From positions 62,001 through 126,000 of the forward strand of contig JAIQZU010000084.1 of assembly GCA_021776915.1 (NCBI GenBank): a stretch of DNA of 64,000 nucleotides. Reading direction: 5' to 3'. Origin of the DNA: Candidatus Scalindua sp. (GTDB lineage Bacteria; Planctomycetota; Brocadiia; Brocadiales; Scalinduaceae). Below the pieces are notes generated by a model that was given only the letters and a program-made list of their open reading frames with translations, did no database searches and had not been told where the DNA came from. Shown here piece by piece: positions 1 to 8,293 of the stretch (position 1 is the first letter of the stretch; each line of letters starts with the position of its first letter). The translations under genes and the position numbers were made by a program.

Positions 1-190
1 TTCCGAACTCCGCCAGCAGTTCAATCGGCTCGGATGTGCTGATAATGCCCAGCAACGGAGGTCCGAGGATGATACCTGCCAGCAACTCACCCAATACGAC
101 AGGCAAGCCAAATCTGGCAAAAACTCTACCCATGAACCAGGCCACAGTTAAGATCAGGATAAGGTTTACAATAAGGTGTTCGGTAATCAT
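1..190 (-). CDS. CPA2-type cation/proton antiporter, N-terminal fragment
   Basis: The frame reads leftwards from an ATG at 188-190 and runs off the left edge, so only the first 63 residues are seen. They form a membrane-inserted start followed by FARFGLPVVLGELLAGIILG and a proline/glycine turn, which is the conserved first part of CPA2 (KefB/NapA-type) monovalent cation:proton antiporters in the inner membrane. Unlike the second antiporter at 5287-6702 it has no signal-like leader or long periplasmic N-terminus. An alternative upstream start is possible because no strong ribosome binding site is seen. Family call is firm; the ion (Na+ or K+) cannot be told from this fragment. Confidence 0.8.
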   Translation of the reverse strand, partial: MITEHLIVNLILILTVAWFMGRVFARFGLPVVLGELLAGIILGPPLLGIISTSEPIELLAEFG

Positions 191-327
191 AATTTTCTTT
201 GCCGCAGACTTCGGCGTGAACTCAGCCGAACGACTTACACAGACTAAGAAAGAATAAAGACATGATGTAACAAGATATTTATAATACTCAAACTAAGTCT
301 ATATAGCCACAATTTTTCATTGGCTAA

Positions 328-519
328 GAGTTTTTTTATCCACTGCCAGACATCGATATATTTCGCGACTTTTTACACATAAAGGAGTTGGTTGAGTGCC
401 AGAAGATTTTTAACAAGGCTGAGATGGATTGTGATACTTGCTTTAAAATAAGAGAGCAAATATTAAGAGATGAATTCGGTAATCCAGAGTTTCTTGAGTC
501 TGCGATAAGAGAATCCTAG
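328..519 (+). pseudogene. Possible remnant of a small cysteine-containing protein
   Basis: A 63-codon stretch is open between stop codons and ends in TAG at 517-519. It looks protein-like (KELVECQKIFNKAEMDCDT, then a CFKIREQ segment), but the only ATG is at 424-426, leaving about 31 residues. There is an AAAGGAG at 381-387 but no usable start at the right distance after it. It may be the tail of a decayed gene or a real microprotein. No family recognised. The rest of 191-693 shows only repeats (see 559-658). Confidence 0.2.
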
Positions 520-558
520 CGAAATGTTTGGGTATATTGCTCTAGGAAGAGTAACCAC

Positions 559-658
559 CAGGATTCACAGGGATATTACAGGCTTGCCACCGTCCCGCCA
601 GAAAGACTATGTATGGCGGGCGACTGTTAGTTTGTTTGTTTGCTTGTTTGTTTGTTTG
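559..658. repeat. Repeat patch: dispersed 24-mer, small hairpin and TTTG microsatellite
   Basis: Three elements lie side by side. At 559-582 is CAGGATTCACAGGGATATT plus ACAGG, whose first 19 bases recur with one change at 19402-19420. At 594-620 CCCGCCA and TGGCGGG form a 7-bp hairpin. From 630 to 658 follows a (TTTG)n-like tract with one interruption, a slippage-prone tetranucleotide run. No coding function is likely. Confidence 0.6.
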
Positions 659-693
659 GCCGGCCTGCCAGACGTGCTCTCTTTTGGCGGATA

Positions 694-1314
694 TCATTTG
701 GCTGAGCGAACCGGACGAACATAGTTGGTGGCATTATCGTATACCCAGCATACATTACCACCTCCGTAAGCACCATGAAAGCGTATGCTCCACGCACCAT
801 CCAGATAACCGGCACTATCGTTTTCATCACCTGTCCAGATACCGCTTTGCGTTACATCAAAAACAGTATCTATATACATGTCTCCGGCATTGTTGTTGGA
901 GTCCAGCAGCGATATGGCTTCTTCCAAAGTAGGCAATCTCCAGTCGGAATATCCGGCATATCCCCTACTGTTCAAATCCTTTACCCATTGCCTGGCTTCA
1001 CTTAAGACCATATCTTTTTCAGAACCGGACTGATACCACATTAAACCTGTGGCATGGTCTATTACCACATTGTCTCCATTTATAGAGTTACTCTCATAAC
1101 TATGTATGATTGTACTGTATCCATAAAACCCGTAATTATGCTTTTTACGTATAGAAACATTAGAGGTTAACAGCACTTGATAAACAGATAAATCTCTATA
1201 AGAAGAACTCAGGGTAATTTGCGGCCCATCTTCTGCCAGCATAACCGGCGGATAAATGTATATAAACGATACGATCAAGATATGCAGTAGTAAATATTTT
1301 CTCATATTAACCAT
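694..1314 (-). CDS. Secreted DUF1566 (Lcl C-terminal-like) protein
   Basis: 206 residues. The N-terminus (MVNMRKYLLLHILIVSFIYI) is a lysine/arginine start plus hydrophobic stretch, a signal peptide, so the protein is probably exported. Residues from about 85 to the end match the DUF1566/Lcl pattern: ATGLMWYQ, then WRLPTLEEAISLLD, IWTGDEND and the terminal NYVRPVRS. This domain is common in surface or adhesin-like proteins; the exact role is unknown. The gene is isolated, with repeats just downstream. DUF1566 call is confident, function is not. Confidence 0.8.
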   Translation of the reverse strand: MVNMRKYLLLHILIVSFIYIYPPVMLAEDGPQITLSSSYRDLSVYQVLLTSNVSIRKKHNYGFYGYSTIIHSYESNSINGDNVVIDHATGLMWYQSGSEKDMVLSEARQWVKDLNSRGYAGYSDWRLPTLEEAISLLDSNNNAGDMYIDTVFDVTQSGIWTGDENDSAGYLDGAWSIRFHGAYGGGNVCWVYDNATNYVRPVRSAK

Positions 1315-1528
1315 TTAGCTAAATATTAAAATAATAGGAAACGCTGAAATATATAATGATTATAAGCTCAGGATGGAATTAGGCAAGGATTTTTTTAAAC
1401 TGTGAAATGTGCTTTGTGGCAAGATAAAATCGGCCAAATAATAAAACCTATTTTCCAGCGCCGATGTATATGAGCTACCACTACCAGAGATATATTAAAC
1501 ACGGGTCTCATTCCTTGTCTGGTTTTTT

Positions 1529-1924
1529 TCAAGATGGCAGGGTATGACCGTAAAATGATTTGACTTCCTTTTCAGTAACCTTCTTGACCTCAGATATCCA
1601 CTCGACCACTGATTTATTAAAAGCAACGAAGCCAATATTTTTATCATTGTTTTTTGTTTCTTCAACAGTGTTAACAATTGATAAGAACTTTCGGTCATCA
1701 TTCACTATGTCACTTACCCGGCACTTCAAGGTAGTAACATAAATATCACCAGTATATATCTTATCACTTGCTTTTAGCTTCACACTGATAAACTTTCCAT
1801 CTTTTGTTCTATACTCTTCAGGGATAGCAGTTCCACAATAACGACAAGTTTTTGCCCGTAACTTAATATCTTCAGCACATGCAGGGCATTCTTTATGTTC
1901 TATATATTCTTTCGACTCATCCAT
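1529..1924 (-). CDS. Zinc-ribbon protein with small C-terminal beta domain
   Basis: 131 residues. The N-terminal 40 residues hold CPAC-x10-CRYC, a four-cysteine zinc ribbon as found at the start of many bacterial regulatory or membrane-associated proteins. The rest (GDIYVTTLKCRVSDIVND, then FLSIVNTVEE and FVAFNKSVVEWI) looks like a small beta-rich domain of the kind with a conserved R-x-SD-x-x-N motif (DUF6812-like, a resemblance only). No signal peptide, so probably cytoplasmic. It stands alone between DUF1566 and the spermidine-synthase-like gene. Function not recognised. Confidence 0.65.
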   Translation of the reverse strand: MDESKEYIEHKECPACAEDIKLRAKTCRYCGTAIPEEYRTKDGKFISVKLKASDKIYTGDIYVTTLKCRVSDIVNDDRKFLSIVNTVEETKNNDKNIGFVAFNKSVVEWISEVKKVTEKEVKSFYGHTLPS

Positions 1925-2267
1925 TTTAGCTTTCTTTATACAATACTAATTTAAGTAATGTCTTATGATCTATCCACAAAATACATTAAATTTGCCGCTA
2001 TTGTCTGTCCCAACAGAGCTTAATGCAGAATGTGCTAATGAGGATAAAAATAAATTTATTCAAACACATTAAGCAACAGCTATGCCATCTTATGACACAT
2101 ACCTCTAAATGTCTTTCAAGGCTTTGCTTAGGCTGATCAGAGTCCTTATGGAAATTCTCAATGTTTATATTGCCTGTGTGTCATACTAAAACATACAATC
2201 ATTATTCAATTCAAATGTGTGTGATTATGAATCAAGATGTCTCACAATTCAAGAATTCCTGAATCCA
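1925..2267. other. Intergenic region without a recognisable gene
   Basis: About 340 bases, AT-rich, with no frame longer than a few dozen codons and no tRNA-like fold seen. Near its end (2246-2266) the string AATTCAAGAATTCCTGAATCC resembles one half of the palindrome at 8216-8251, so it may be a degenerate copy of that element. Confidence 0.4.
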
Positions 2268-4427
2268 TTATCTAATGGCGGAAAGAATGTTTGAATATCG
2301 GTCGGTCCAGGGACGTATCATACGTGGAGGGTCCGTGTTGAAGTCTGTCCAGCCAAGGGTGGTAATCAGTTTTTCTGCCGCATGGTTATTTCCGGTTATG
2401 GCCACCCACTTGCAGACTTCTGCGTCAGGATGCCGCTCCATAAGATTGGTCTTGCCCAGGCTCCGAATGTGTAATCGTGTAGCATTGGCGTACAAAACCG
2501 GCTCCAGGTTGAGATACTTGTTGGATACATGAAAAAGGACTATGCCGTCAGGGGAGGTACAGCGCAGGTACTCCTGTATAGCCTCTACTGTGATCAGATG
2601 CAGAGGGATCGAATCACTGTTGAACGCATCAATGATGATTAAAGAATAATGCTGATCTGTGATGGAAGAGAGAGATAGGCGTGCATCACCAAAAAGCAGA
2701 CTCAGTTTACCTGAACAGTTCTTCAGAAAGGTAAAATATTTTTCAGCGACAAATTTATTGTATGGGTCAAGCTCATAAAAATCCATCTCCTGAGCAGGGG
2801 TTGCATAGGTAGCAAGACTTCCAGACCCAAGTCCGATAACGGCTATCCGTTCAAGTTCTCCCGCGTACTGACTCAGTACCTGCCCGACCGGTGTTGTCCT
2901 GTGGTAGTAAGTGAGCGCCTCTTTTTGCCGGGAAGAGGACAGAAATTGACTGCCGTGGAGTGTCGTCCCGTGATAAAGCAGGCGCTTAGGGCCAGAATCG
3001 TAGACACGGTATATTCCATAGAAATTACGGTGACGGTGCAACAGAGAACGATCTATCCTGACCAGGTCAACCAGGGGAGTCACGCAGATAATAACCGCCA
3101 TGGCCAGGAAAAGTTCGGGAGGATTTTTGCTCGGACGGTATAAAGTCAATGCCAGCAGTATTCCGGCACAGACAGCTATTACTGTTCCGCAAATGTGGCC
3201 GAAATATCCCAGTGCAACCGGCCAGCAGACAATAAGCACTGCCAGCATAAACAGACTGGCCACGGATTTGAATGAAACTCTCCACTTGTCTGATTTCAGG
3301 GCCATGGCGCCTGCAGCCAGTAACATGGCAACCATGTACTCCATCAGGTGGGCGCTAATCAGAGGCATAATCTGATTGACCAGAACGCTGCCGAAAAAGC
3401 CACCCAGGGCGATGGTAATATAAAAGCCGGGCAGTATTGCAGGGTTTAACGGCCTGTGTTTATTCAATTCTCCATGGCATGTCAGACAGACCGCAAACAG
3501 AATGATCAGATGGACTGGTAGTGTGACCTGCACAGGAAGCTTATATGACTGGATCATCATGATAAAAAGAAATGTTCCTATGGTAACCACCATTGGAAAC
3601 CGGTTATGCAGCCAGTCTGGAAACCAGGGACGCTGCTTGAATGCCAGTACAAAGCTGAGGAGATAAATACACAGAGGCAGAATCCAAAGTAGCGGCACCG
3701 CTGCCAGATCAAAAGTAATGGTATTGGTCACTGCCAGAAACATGGCTGACCCGGCAGTACTCAGCAAAAACCAGTGAAGGCGTCCCACAAACGAAACGGC
3801 AGTATCAGACCCGGCAGGAGGCAATGGCCTTGTACCTGTCAGATGTTTTCCAGAAAAAATACCGGCAAAGCCAAGTATCACCAGAAGCAGATAGCCTCCC
3901 TGCCAGATATAAACCTGAACGTCCAGGTCAAAAAGTGGCTCAAACAAAAATGGATATGTCGCAAGGGCACAGAATGCTCCGAGGTTTGAAGTGGCATAGA
4001 GGATATAAGGATTATTACTCTGTGGCAAAATCGAGGCGGCCATATAGTTCTGGGTCATAGTGCTGATGGATGAGAGCACCAGAAAAGCCATGCCGATGGT
4101 CTGGCTGAACAACAAGGCAATTTCAATCACTGAGGGCAGATCGTGTGCAGGTGCATAAAGTGCCGTGAGCTTTAAAGGAAAAAAGAATATCGGAAGAATC
4201 AATACAGCTAGACAAACCGGATATGAACGCTTCGGACTCAGCGCCAGATTAATACCGTAAGCATAGATATATCCCAGGAGCAGCATCCCCTGAAAGAATA
4301 TCATACATGTACACCAGACCATGTAGCTGCCGCCGAACCCGGGAAGAACTGTCTTGGAAACTATCAACTCTATCTGAAAGAGTAGAAATGCAGCCAGAAA
4401 TACGATCAGTTTACATAGTCGCAGCAT
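2268..4427 (-). CDS. Membrane protein fused to spermidine-synthase-like methyltransferase domain
   Basis: 719 residues. Roughly residues 1-430 are a dozen or so hydrophobic segments; the last 260 residues form a Rossmann-type domain with IAVIGLGSGSLATYA (nucleotide-binding loop), DFYELDP (acidic residue for the ribose) and FGDARLSL followed by YSLIIIDAF, the layout of the polyamine synthase/spermidine synthase fold. Such long membrane-fused proteins are a known family; whether they make polyamines is unclear, because typical spermidine synthases are about 290 soluble residues. No polyamine genes neighbour it. Start chosen at the first ATG, giving a lysine plus hydrophobic first helix. Confidence 0.85.
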   Translation of the reverse strand: MLRLCKLIVFLAAFLLFQIELIVSKTVLPGFGGSYMVWCTCMIFFQGMLLLGYIYAYGINLALSPKRSYPVCLAVLILPIFFFPLKLTALYAPAHDLPSVIEIALLFSQTIGMAFLVLSSISTMTQNYMAASILPQSNNPYILYATSNLGAFCALATYPFLFEPLFDLDVQVYIWQGGYLLLVILGFAGIFSGKHLTGTRPLPPAGSDTAVSFVGRLHWFLLSTAGSAMFLAVTNTITFDLAAVPLLWILPLCIYLLSFVLAFKQRPWFPDWLHNRFPMVVTIGTFLFIMMIQSYKLPVQVTLPVHLIILFAVCLTCHGELNKHRPLNPAILPGFYITIALGGFFGSVLVNQIMPLISAHLMEYMVAMLLAAGAMALKSDKWRVSFKSVASLFMLAVLIVCWPVALGYFGHICGTVIAVCAGILLALTLYRPSKNPPELFLAMAVIICVTPLVDLVRIDRSLLHRHRNFYGIYRVYDSGPKRLLYHGTTLHGSQFLSSSRQKEALTYYHRTTPVGQVLSQYAGELERIAVIGLGSGSLATYATPAQEMDFYELDPYNKFVAEKYFTFLKNCSGKLSLLFGDARLSLSSITDQHYSLIIIDAFNSDSIPLHLITVEAIQEYLRCTSPDGIVLFHVSNKYLNLEPVLYANATRLHIRSLGKTNLMERHPDAEVCKWVAITGNNHAAEKLITTLGWTDFNTDPPRMIRPWTDRYSNILSAIR

Positions 4428-4656
4428 AAAGTCACCTGGAACACTTACTCACCTACGGCATCTTACCGAAGGAGAGAAAATATTTAAGTAAAGATGAGAG
4501 CTTAATTACTTTTTGATATTTGGACATCTTGGCATAGACTAGCATTCTATTATTTTTATTAGTTTATAATATAATAACTGCCAGATTTCATAAAGATTAA
4601 ATGTGTTTATAAAAGGCTGGTGATTAAAAGATGAGATGTGGTTTTTGGCCTGATTA

Positions 4657-5109
4657 TTACTTTTTTTCAGTACGTTCATGCGTGGGTACAACAAGAACCG
4701 GGCAGGGAGATCTATGCAATACCCCCTCACTGACGCTGCCAACTACCAGATGGTAGACAGCACCATGCCCATGAGAACCAACAACAATCAAGTCTGTTTT
4801 TAACTTACTCGCTTCATCAAGAATAACTTCAACGGCGGCTCCTTGAACAAGAAGAGACTCTGCATCTATTCCTGAATTCTGCAGCTTATCCGCCTCTCTT
4901 TGTAATTCCTCACGTTTTTCTTTAAAATCCTCAGCAACATGATCCAATACTGATTGCGGACGGCCCGGCCCGAAGCCTACAAAACCCAGTTCAGGTTTTT
5001 CAGCATATAGCAACCATACTTTAGCAGACAAACCCAAAGCTAAAGTCTTTACATAATGCAAAATCTTTTGGGAAGCACCGGATAAATCAACTGCAACCAA
5101 AATGTTCAT
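4657..5109 (-). CDS. Universal stress protein, single domain
   Basis: 150 residues when started at the internal ATG (5107-5109), preceded by AGGAGA at good spacing; a longer frame exists but lacks this signal. The start MNILVAVDLSGAS and the C-terminal GSHGHGAVYHLVVGS match the UspA fold with the ATP-binding G-x2-G-x9-G-S pattern, followed by PCPVLVV. Cytoplasmic nucleotide-binding stress protein. It lies downstream of a CPA2 antiporter and a double-domain Usp in the same orientation, suggesting a role tied to ion or pH stress. A consensus-like promoter sits at 5170-5198, so it has its own transcription start. Confidence 0.9.
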   Translation of the reverse strand: MNILVAVDLSGASQKILHYVKTLALGLSAKVWLLYAEKPELGFVGFGPGRPQSVLDHVAEDFKEKREELQREADKLQNSGIDAESLLVQGAAVEVILDEASKLKTDLIVVGSHGHGAVYHLVVGSVSEGVLHRSPCPVLVVPTHERTEKK

Positions 5110-5169
5110 TTTCTTTCTCCTGTTGTTCAATATAAGCACAAGTTTTTATGCTGCTTGAAGTGAGATTGA

Positions 5170-5198
5170 ATAATAAAACTATATATTATTTAAGTCAA
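5170..5198 (-). promoter_or_regulatory. Sigma70-type promoter of the Usp gene
   Basis: Read on the minus strand: TTGACT (5193-5198), a 17-base spacer, then TATTAT (5170-5175). Both boxes are one base from consensus. It lies about 60 bases upstream of the Usp start at 5109. Confidence 0.65.
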
Positions 5199-5286
5199 GG
5201 TAAAAGAGAGGTGGGCCTGCCAGACTAGCAGTGTGGTGGGAGCATGGGAACGAGTTGTACTTAAGTATATAATCGGTAGCTTTATT

Positions 5287-6702
5287 TTAATCCTTCTGTG
5301 TAGAAGGCATTCCGGACATTGCCAGCCTGAGGGCGGGAGGGGTAATCAGGGTAGTAATGATTACCATGATTATTAAGGCCGAGAAGATAGTGTCGCTGAT
5401 CACACCGATGCTTTTGCCTATCCCGGCAAAGATCAATGTAACCTCTCCCCTCGGAATCATGGCAACACCGATAGCGATTCGATTCAAGCCTTTTTCCAGG
5501 GCACATAGGCCGCAAACCTGCTTACCAATAATTGCCGCAAGGGTTATTGCCAGAGATACTGTCAAGACATGCATATCGTAAAAAAGCTCCAGCTTTATCT
5601 GCATACCTATCAAGAGAAAGAATACGGGCACGAAGACAAAAGATGCCGGGCGCAGAATTTCCTGCATACCGTGTTCTCCTCCTTTTAAATCCCTGAAACG
5701 AACCTCTCTTAGAATAAGTCCGGCTGCAAAGGCGCCTACTATAGTCGCAAGGCCGATAAGATTAGCTGTATAAGAGAGAAGGAGACAGAAGACAATCGCC
5801 ATAGCCAGCTTCCAACCCTCGGCCTTCCTGCGTACTGTATAATAACCTAGAAAAGGGGCCAACTTAAAACCCATTAATATAGCGCCTGAAAGGAAAAGGA
5901 TAGAGAATATTGAGGTCTGGACAACATGAAAGAGACCCACACTTCCCGTTACTACTATGTCAGTAACTATAGCCAATATAAATAGTACTATAATATCGTC
6001 AATTACCGCCGCACCCATAAGTATACTTGACTCAGTAGTTTGGAGTTTTCCCAAGTCCTTAAATACACGTGCCTTTATACCTACACTTGTAGCACAGAGC
6101 GTAGCCCCCACAAAGAGATGAACATTAAAGCCGGCATCAGGAAAGAAGTAAATACTGGTGAAATATCCTAATATAAACGGTGTTACAATACCACCCAAAG
6201 CTACCAGAAATGATGAAAGACCCACCTTTACAATATCCCGTACATCTGTCTCTAATCCAATTTCAAAGAGAAGGATTATGATACCAAATCTTGCCAGGAT
6301 GTCTACAAAGGCATGATTTCTCAGTGGAGCAAAGAATTCCCAACCTGTAAAATAAGCCAGATTTCCTATAATAATACCGAGAACCAGTTCTCCCAGCACT
6401 GCCGGTTGACCTATTTTTTCAAATATCCCACCGCCAATCTTTGCCGCTGCAAGTATGATAACTATACCAAGCAGGATAGGAGCAATAGGGTCCGAGTGGC
6501 CATGAAATACCCTATCTGTTTTTTCTATAGAATGTTTTTGCGTCTGTATTGCAGCCCCGTCTGGCAGGGATGACTGCTCCTGAACTGCTGATGCGTTGTT
6601 GAGTGATTCTTCTTCAGGTGAGGAGTATATGTGAGATGTGTAAACAACCAGCGGCGCTGTTAAAAGGATAATAGAAATACATTTAGATAATACCTTTGTC
6701 AT
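5287..6702 (-). CDS. CPA2 cation/proton antiporter with leader and periplasmic N-terminus
   Basis: 471 residues. An N-terminal hydrophobic leader is followed by a polar stretch of about 50 residues, then some 12 membrane segments. GQPAVLGELVLGIIIGN is the first conserved CPA2 segment; AAVIDDIIVLF in the middle carries the paired aspartates typical of electrogenic Na+/H+ exchange (NapA/NhaA-type) rather than the single-aspartate K+ type. IPRGEVTLIFAGIG near the end is also typical. It stands between two Usp genes in one orientation, a recurring pairing in which Usp proteins may regulate the transporter. No TrkA/RCK domain follows. Ion specificity is inferred. Confidence 0.9.
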   Translation of the reverse strand: MTKVLSKCISIILLTAPLVVYTSHIYSSPEEESLNNASAVQEQSSLPDGAAIQTQKHSIEKTDRVFHGHSDPIAPILLGIVIILAAAKIGGGIFEKIGQPAVLGELVLGIIIGNLAYFTGWEFFAPLRNHAFVDILARFGIIILLFEIGLETDVRDIVKVGLSSFLVALGGIVTPFILGYFTSIYFFPDAGFNVHLFVGATLCATSVGIKARVFKDLGKLQTTESSILMGAAVIDDIIVLFILAIVTDIVVTGSVGLFHVVQTSIFSILFLSGAILMGFKLAPFLGYYTVRRKAEGWKLAMAIVFCLLLSYTANLIGLATIVGAFAAGLILREVRFRDLKGGEHGMQEILRPASFVFVPVFFLLIGMQIKLELFYDMHVLTVSLAITLAAIIGKQVCGLCALEKGLNRIAIGVAMIPRGEVTLIFAGIGKSIGVISDTIFSALIIMVIITTLITPPALRLAMSGMPSTQKD

Positions 6703-6763
6703 TTTGTTTTATGTCACAGAGTTTTGCCTACCACGCTTAGAATATCTATGTATGTACGGGCGT

Positions 6764-6824
6764 AAAGTCCTCGGCGCAGTTTGTCCGGGGATTGCCACCT
6801 GCCCGACTTCGTCGTTCGGGCGGG
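6764..6824. repeat. 27-bp dispersed repeat copy plus GC-rich hairpin
   Basis: 6764-6790 is a minus-orientation copy, with two changes, of the 27-bp repeat that begins CCCCGGACAAAAAGCGCC and is tandem at 19455-19508 and 20637-20690. It is followed at 6798-6824 by a hairpin, CCTGCCCGA pairing with TCGGGCGGG. Located between the CPA2 and the double Usp gene; no coding role. Confidence 0.7.
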
Positions 6825-6891
6825 TACGCCCCCTACCATTTCCTGATTCTGATTTCCAGCCTCCTAATATCTTTCCATAATGAAATCATAA

Positions 6892-7812
6892 TCAAGGCAT
6901 GGAAAAACTGAATTTCTCAGGTTTAACTATTATGATATCACAGTGTACGGTGCGGACAACTTCTTCAGCAGTACTGCCAATCAGTATATGTTTGATTCCC
7001 GATCTTCCATGGGTGCCCATAACTATCAGGTTTGCCTGTTGTTCCATAGCCGTCTCTACTATATCAGTCTCAGGAATTCCCTTTTTCAGTAATTTTTCAT
7101 ATTCTACTCCATTGAGATCGACAGTCTTCAGAAATTCATCAAATTTGGTCTCATCAACCCGCTCTATCTCTTTCATTATTTCATCTGCCTTCTCCTCAGA
7201 ATTTGCCGCATTTACATAGGGTTCAATAAATGACTTCTCATAAACGTGCAAAATAGTTAATTTACTTTTGTGTGCCCTGGCCGTGGCGGCAGCATATTCC
7301 AAGGCTATCCTGGAACAATCAGAAAGGTCAATAGGAACAATAATCCGTTTGAAACCTACATACTTTCTACCCCTGACAACCATAACAGGACAGCCGGCCT
7401 TTCTCACAATCCTTTCTGCAACACTTCCCAAAATAACTCTATCCACACCCGCCCTTCCGTGAGTACCTATTACCAAAAGGTCTACATTCTCCTCCTTTGC
7501 AACCTGTATTATTTCCAGAAAAGGTTTGCCAAACCTTACAATTGGTATTACACCCCCGCCATCGAATAACTCCGCAGGTATCATTGCCTTAATCTTTTCC
7601 AGAGCCTCCACTTCAAGTTTTTGTTTCATGTCTGCATGTGCGGTACTGGATAGTAAATGTCTGTAATCATGGGGAAATTTTTCGATGGTATGCAATACAT
7701 AAAGCCTTGTCTTCATGCATCTGGACACACCAAGACAAATGTCCAAAGCAACCTTTGAATATCCTGAGAAATCTGTTGCGGCAAGAATACATTTATTTGG
7801 GAATTGGCTCAT
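6892..7812 (-). CDS. Universal stress protein, two tandem Usp domains
   Basis: 306 residues made of two UspA domains. The first (about 1-150) ends in GTHGRAGVDRVILGS, the second (about 155-306) in GTHGRSGIKHILIGS; both keep the ATP-binding G-x2-G-x9-G-(S/T) pattern. A soluble, cytoplasmic nucleotide-binding protein. It is the first gene of a leftward run with the CPA2 antiporter and the single-domain Usp, although the roughly 190-base gap with repeats means these may not share a transcript. Upstream lies the large divergent region before nqrA. Family call is firm; target unknown. Confidence 0.92.
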   Translation of the reverse strand: MSQFPNKCILAATDFSGYSKVALDICLGVSRCMKTRLYVLHTIEKFPHDYRHLLSSTAHADMKQKLEVEALEKIKAMIPAELFDGGGVIPIVRFGKPFLEIIQVAKEENVDLLVIGTHGRAGVDRVILGSVAERIVRKAGCPVMVVRGRKYVGFKRIIVPIDLSDCSRIALEYAAATARAHKSKLTILHVYEKSFIEPYVNAANSEEKADEIMKEIERVDETKFDEFLKTVDLNGVEYEKLLKKGIPETDIVETAMEQQANLIVMGTHGRSGIKHILIGSTAEEVVRTVHCDIIIVKPEKFSFSMP

Positions 7813-7934
7813 AATAGTAACTCTTTTTAATAATCTCTTGTACGTATTACCAGGAGGTTTATACTATTACACTATAAAATCTTTTTTCTCAGGAAGTTTA
7901 AAGTGAGCTAAAGTTGCGGAAAAGATTCTTTAAC

Positions 7935-8040
7935 TTAAGGCACTTCAAACTTTGTTGTGGCTATACCGCACAACGATATAATAATTAAACCGAATTCTCT
8001 TTAAAATACAACCTAAAAGTCCAAAGTAGAAAGTGCCTAA
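7935..8040. repeat. Imperfect inverted-repeat element with inner hairpin
   Basis: TTAAGGCACTT (7935-7945) and its near partner AAGTGCCTAA (8031-8040) are the outer arms; the match resumes further in as ACTTTG/CAAAGT. Inside, GTTGTG and CACAAC form a second hairpin. The 106-base unit looks like a miniature element or a structured RNA. Together with the palindrome at 8216-8251 it is all that can be seen in the 480-base divergent region 7813-8293. Confidence 0.45.
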
Positions 8041-8215
8041 AATGACTGAAGTTAAAAAAAATATTCTGATTCATAACTGTTTATAAATTCTCAGTTTTTT
8101 GTTTTGAAAATACCGTATTCTATGCTAATAATAACTCTCGATTTTCTTTATGCTCTGTCTACCAGAATATGAACAGGCGAACAAGATTGAACCAGCAAGG
8201 ATTTAAGAATTCAAG

Positions 8216-8251
8216 AATTGAGGGATTAAGGAATTCCTGAATCCCTCAATT
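8216..8251. repeat. 36-base palindrome upstream of nqrA
   Basis: AATTGAGGGATT (8216-8227) pairs with AATCCCTCAATT (8240-8251), and the centre AGGAATTCCT is itself self-complementary, so 17 of 18 base pairs form with no loop. It sits about 45 bases before the nqrA start. It could be an operator for a dimeric regulator, a cruciform or a repeat remnant; a partial look-alike is at 2246-2266. Confidence 0.5.
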
Positions 8252-8293
8252 CCTCAATATTATGATTCCAACTAGTTCGGATTAAGTATATAC

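Noticed and set aside
630-658. TTTG run as a repeat array of interest
   Set aside because: Simple microsatellite, no spacers, no conserved flank.
609-932. Open frames opposite the DUF1566 gene
   Set aside because: Antisense shadow of the real gene, starting in the microsatellite.
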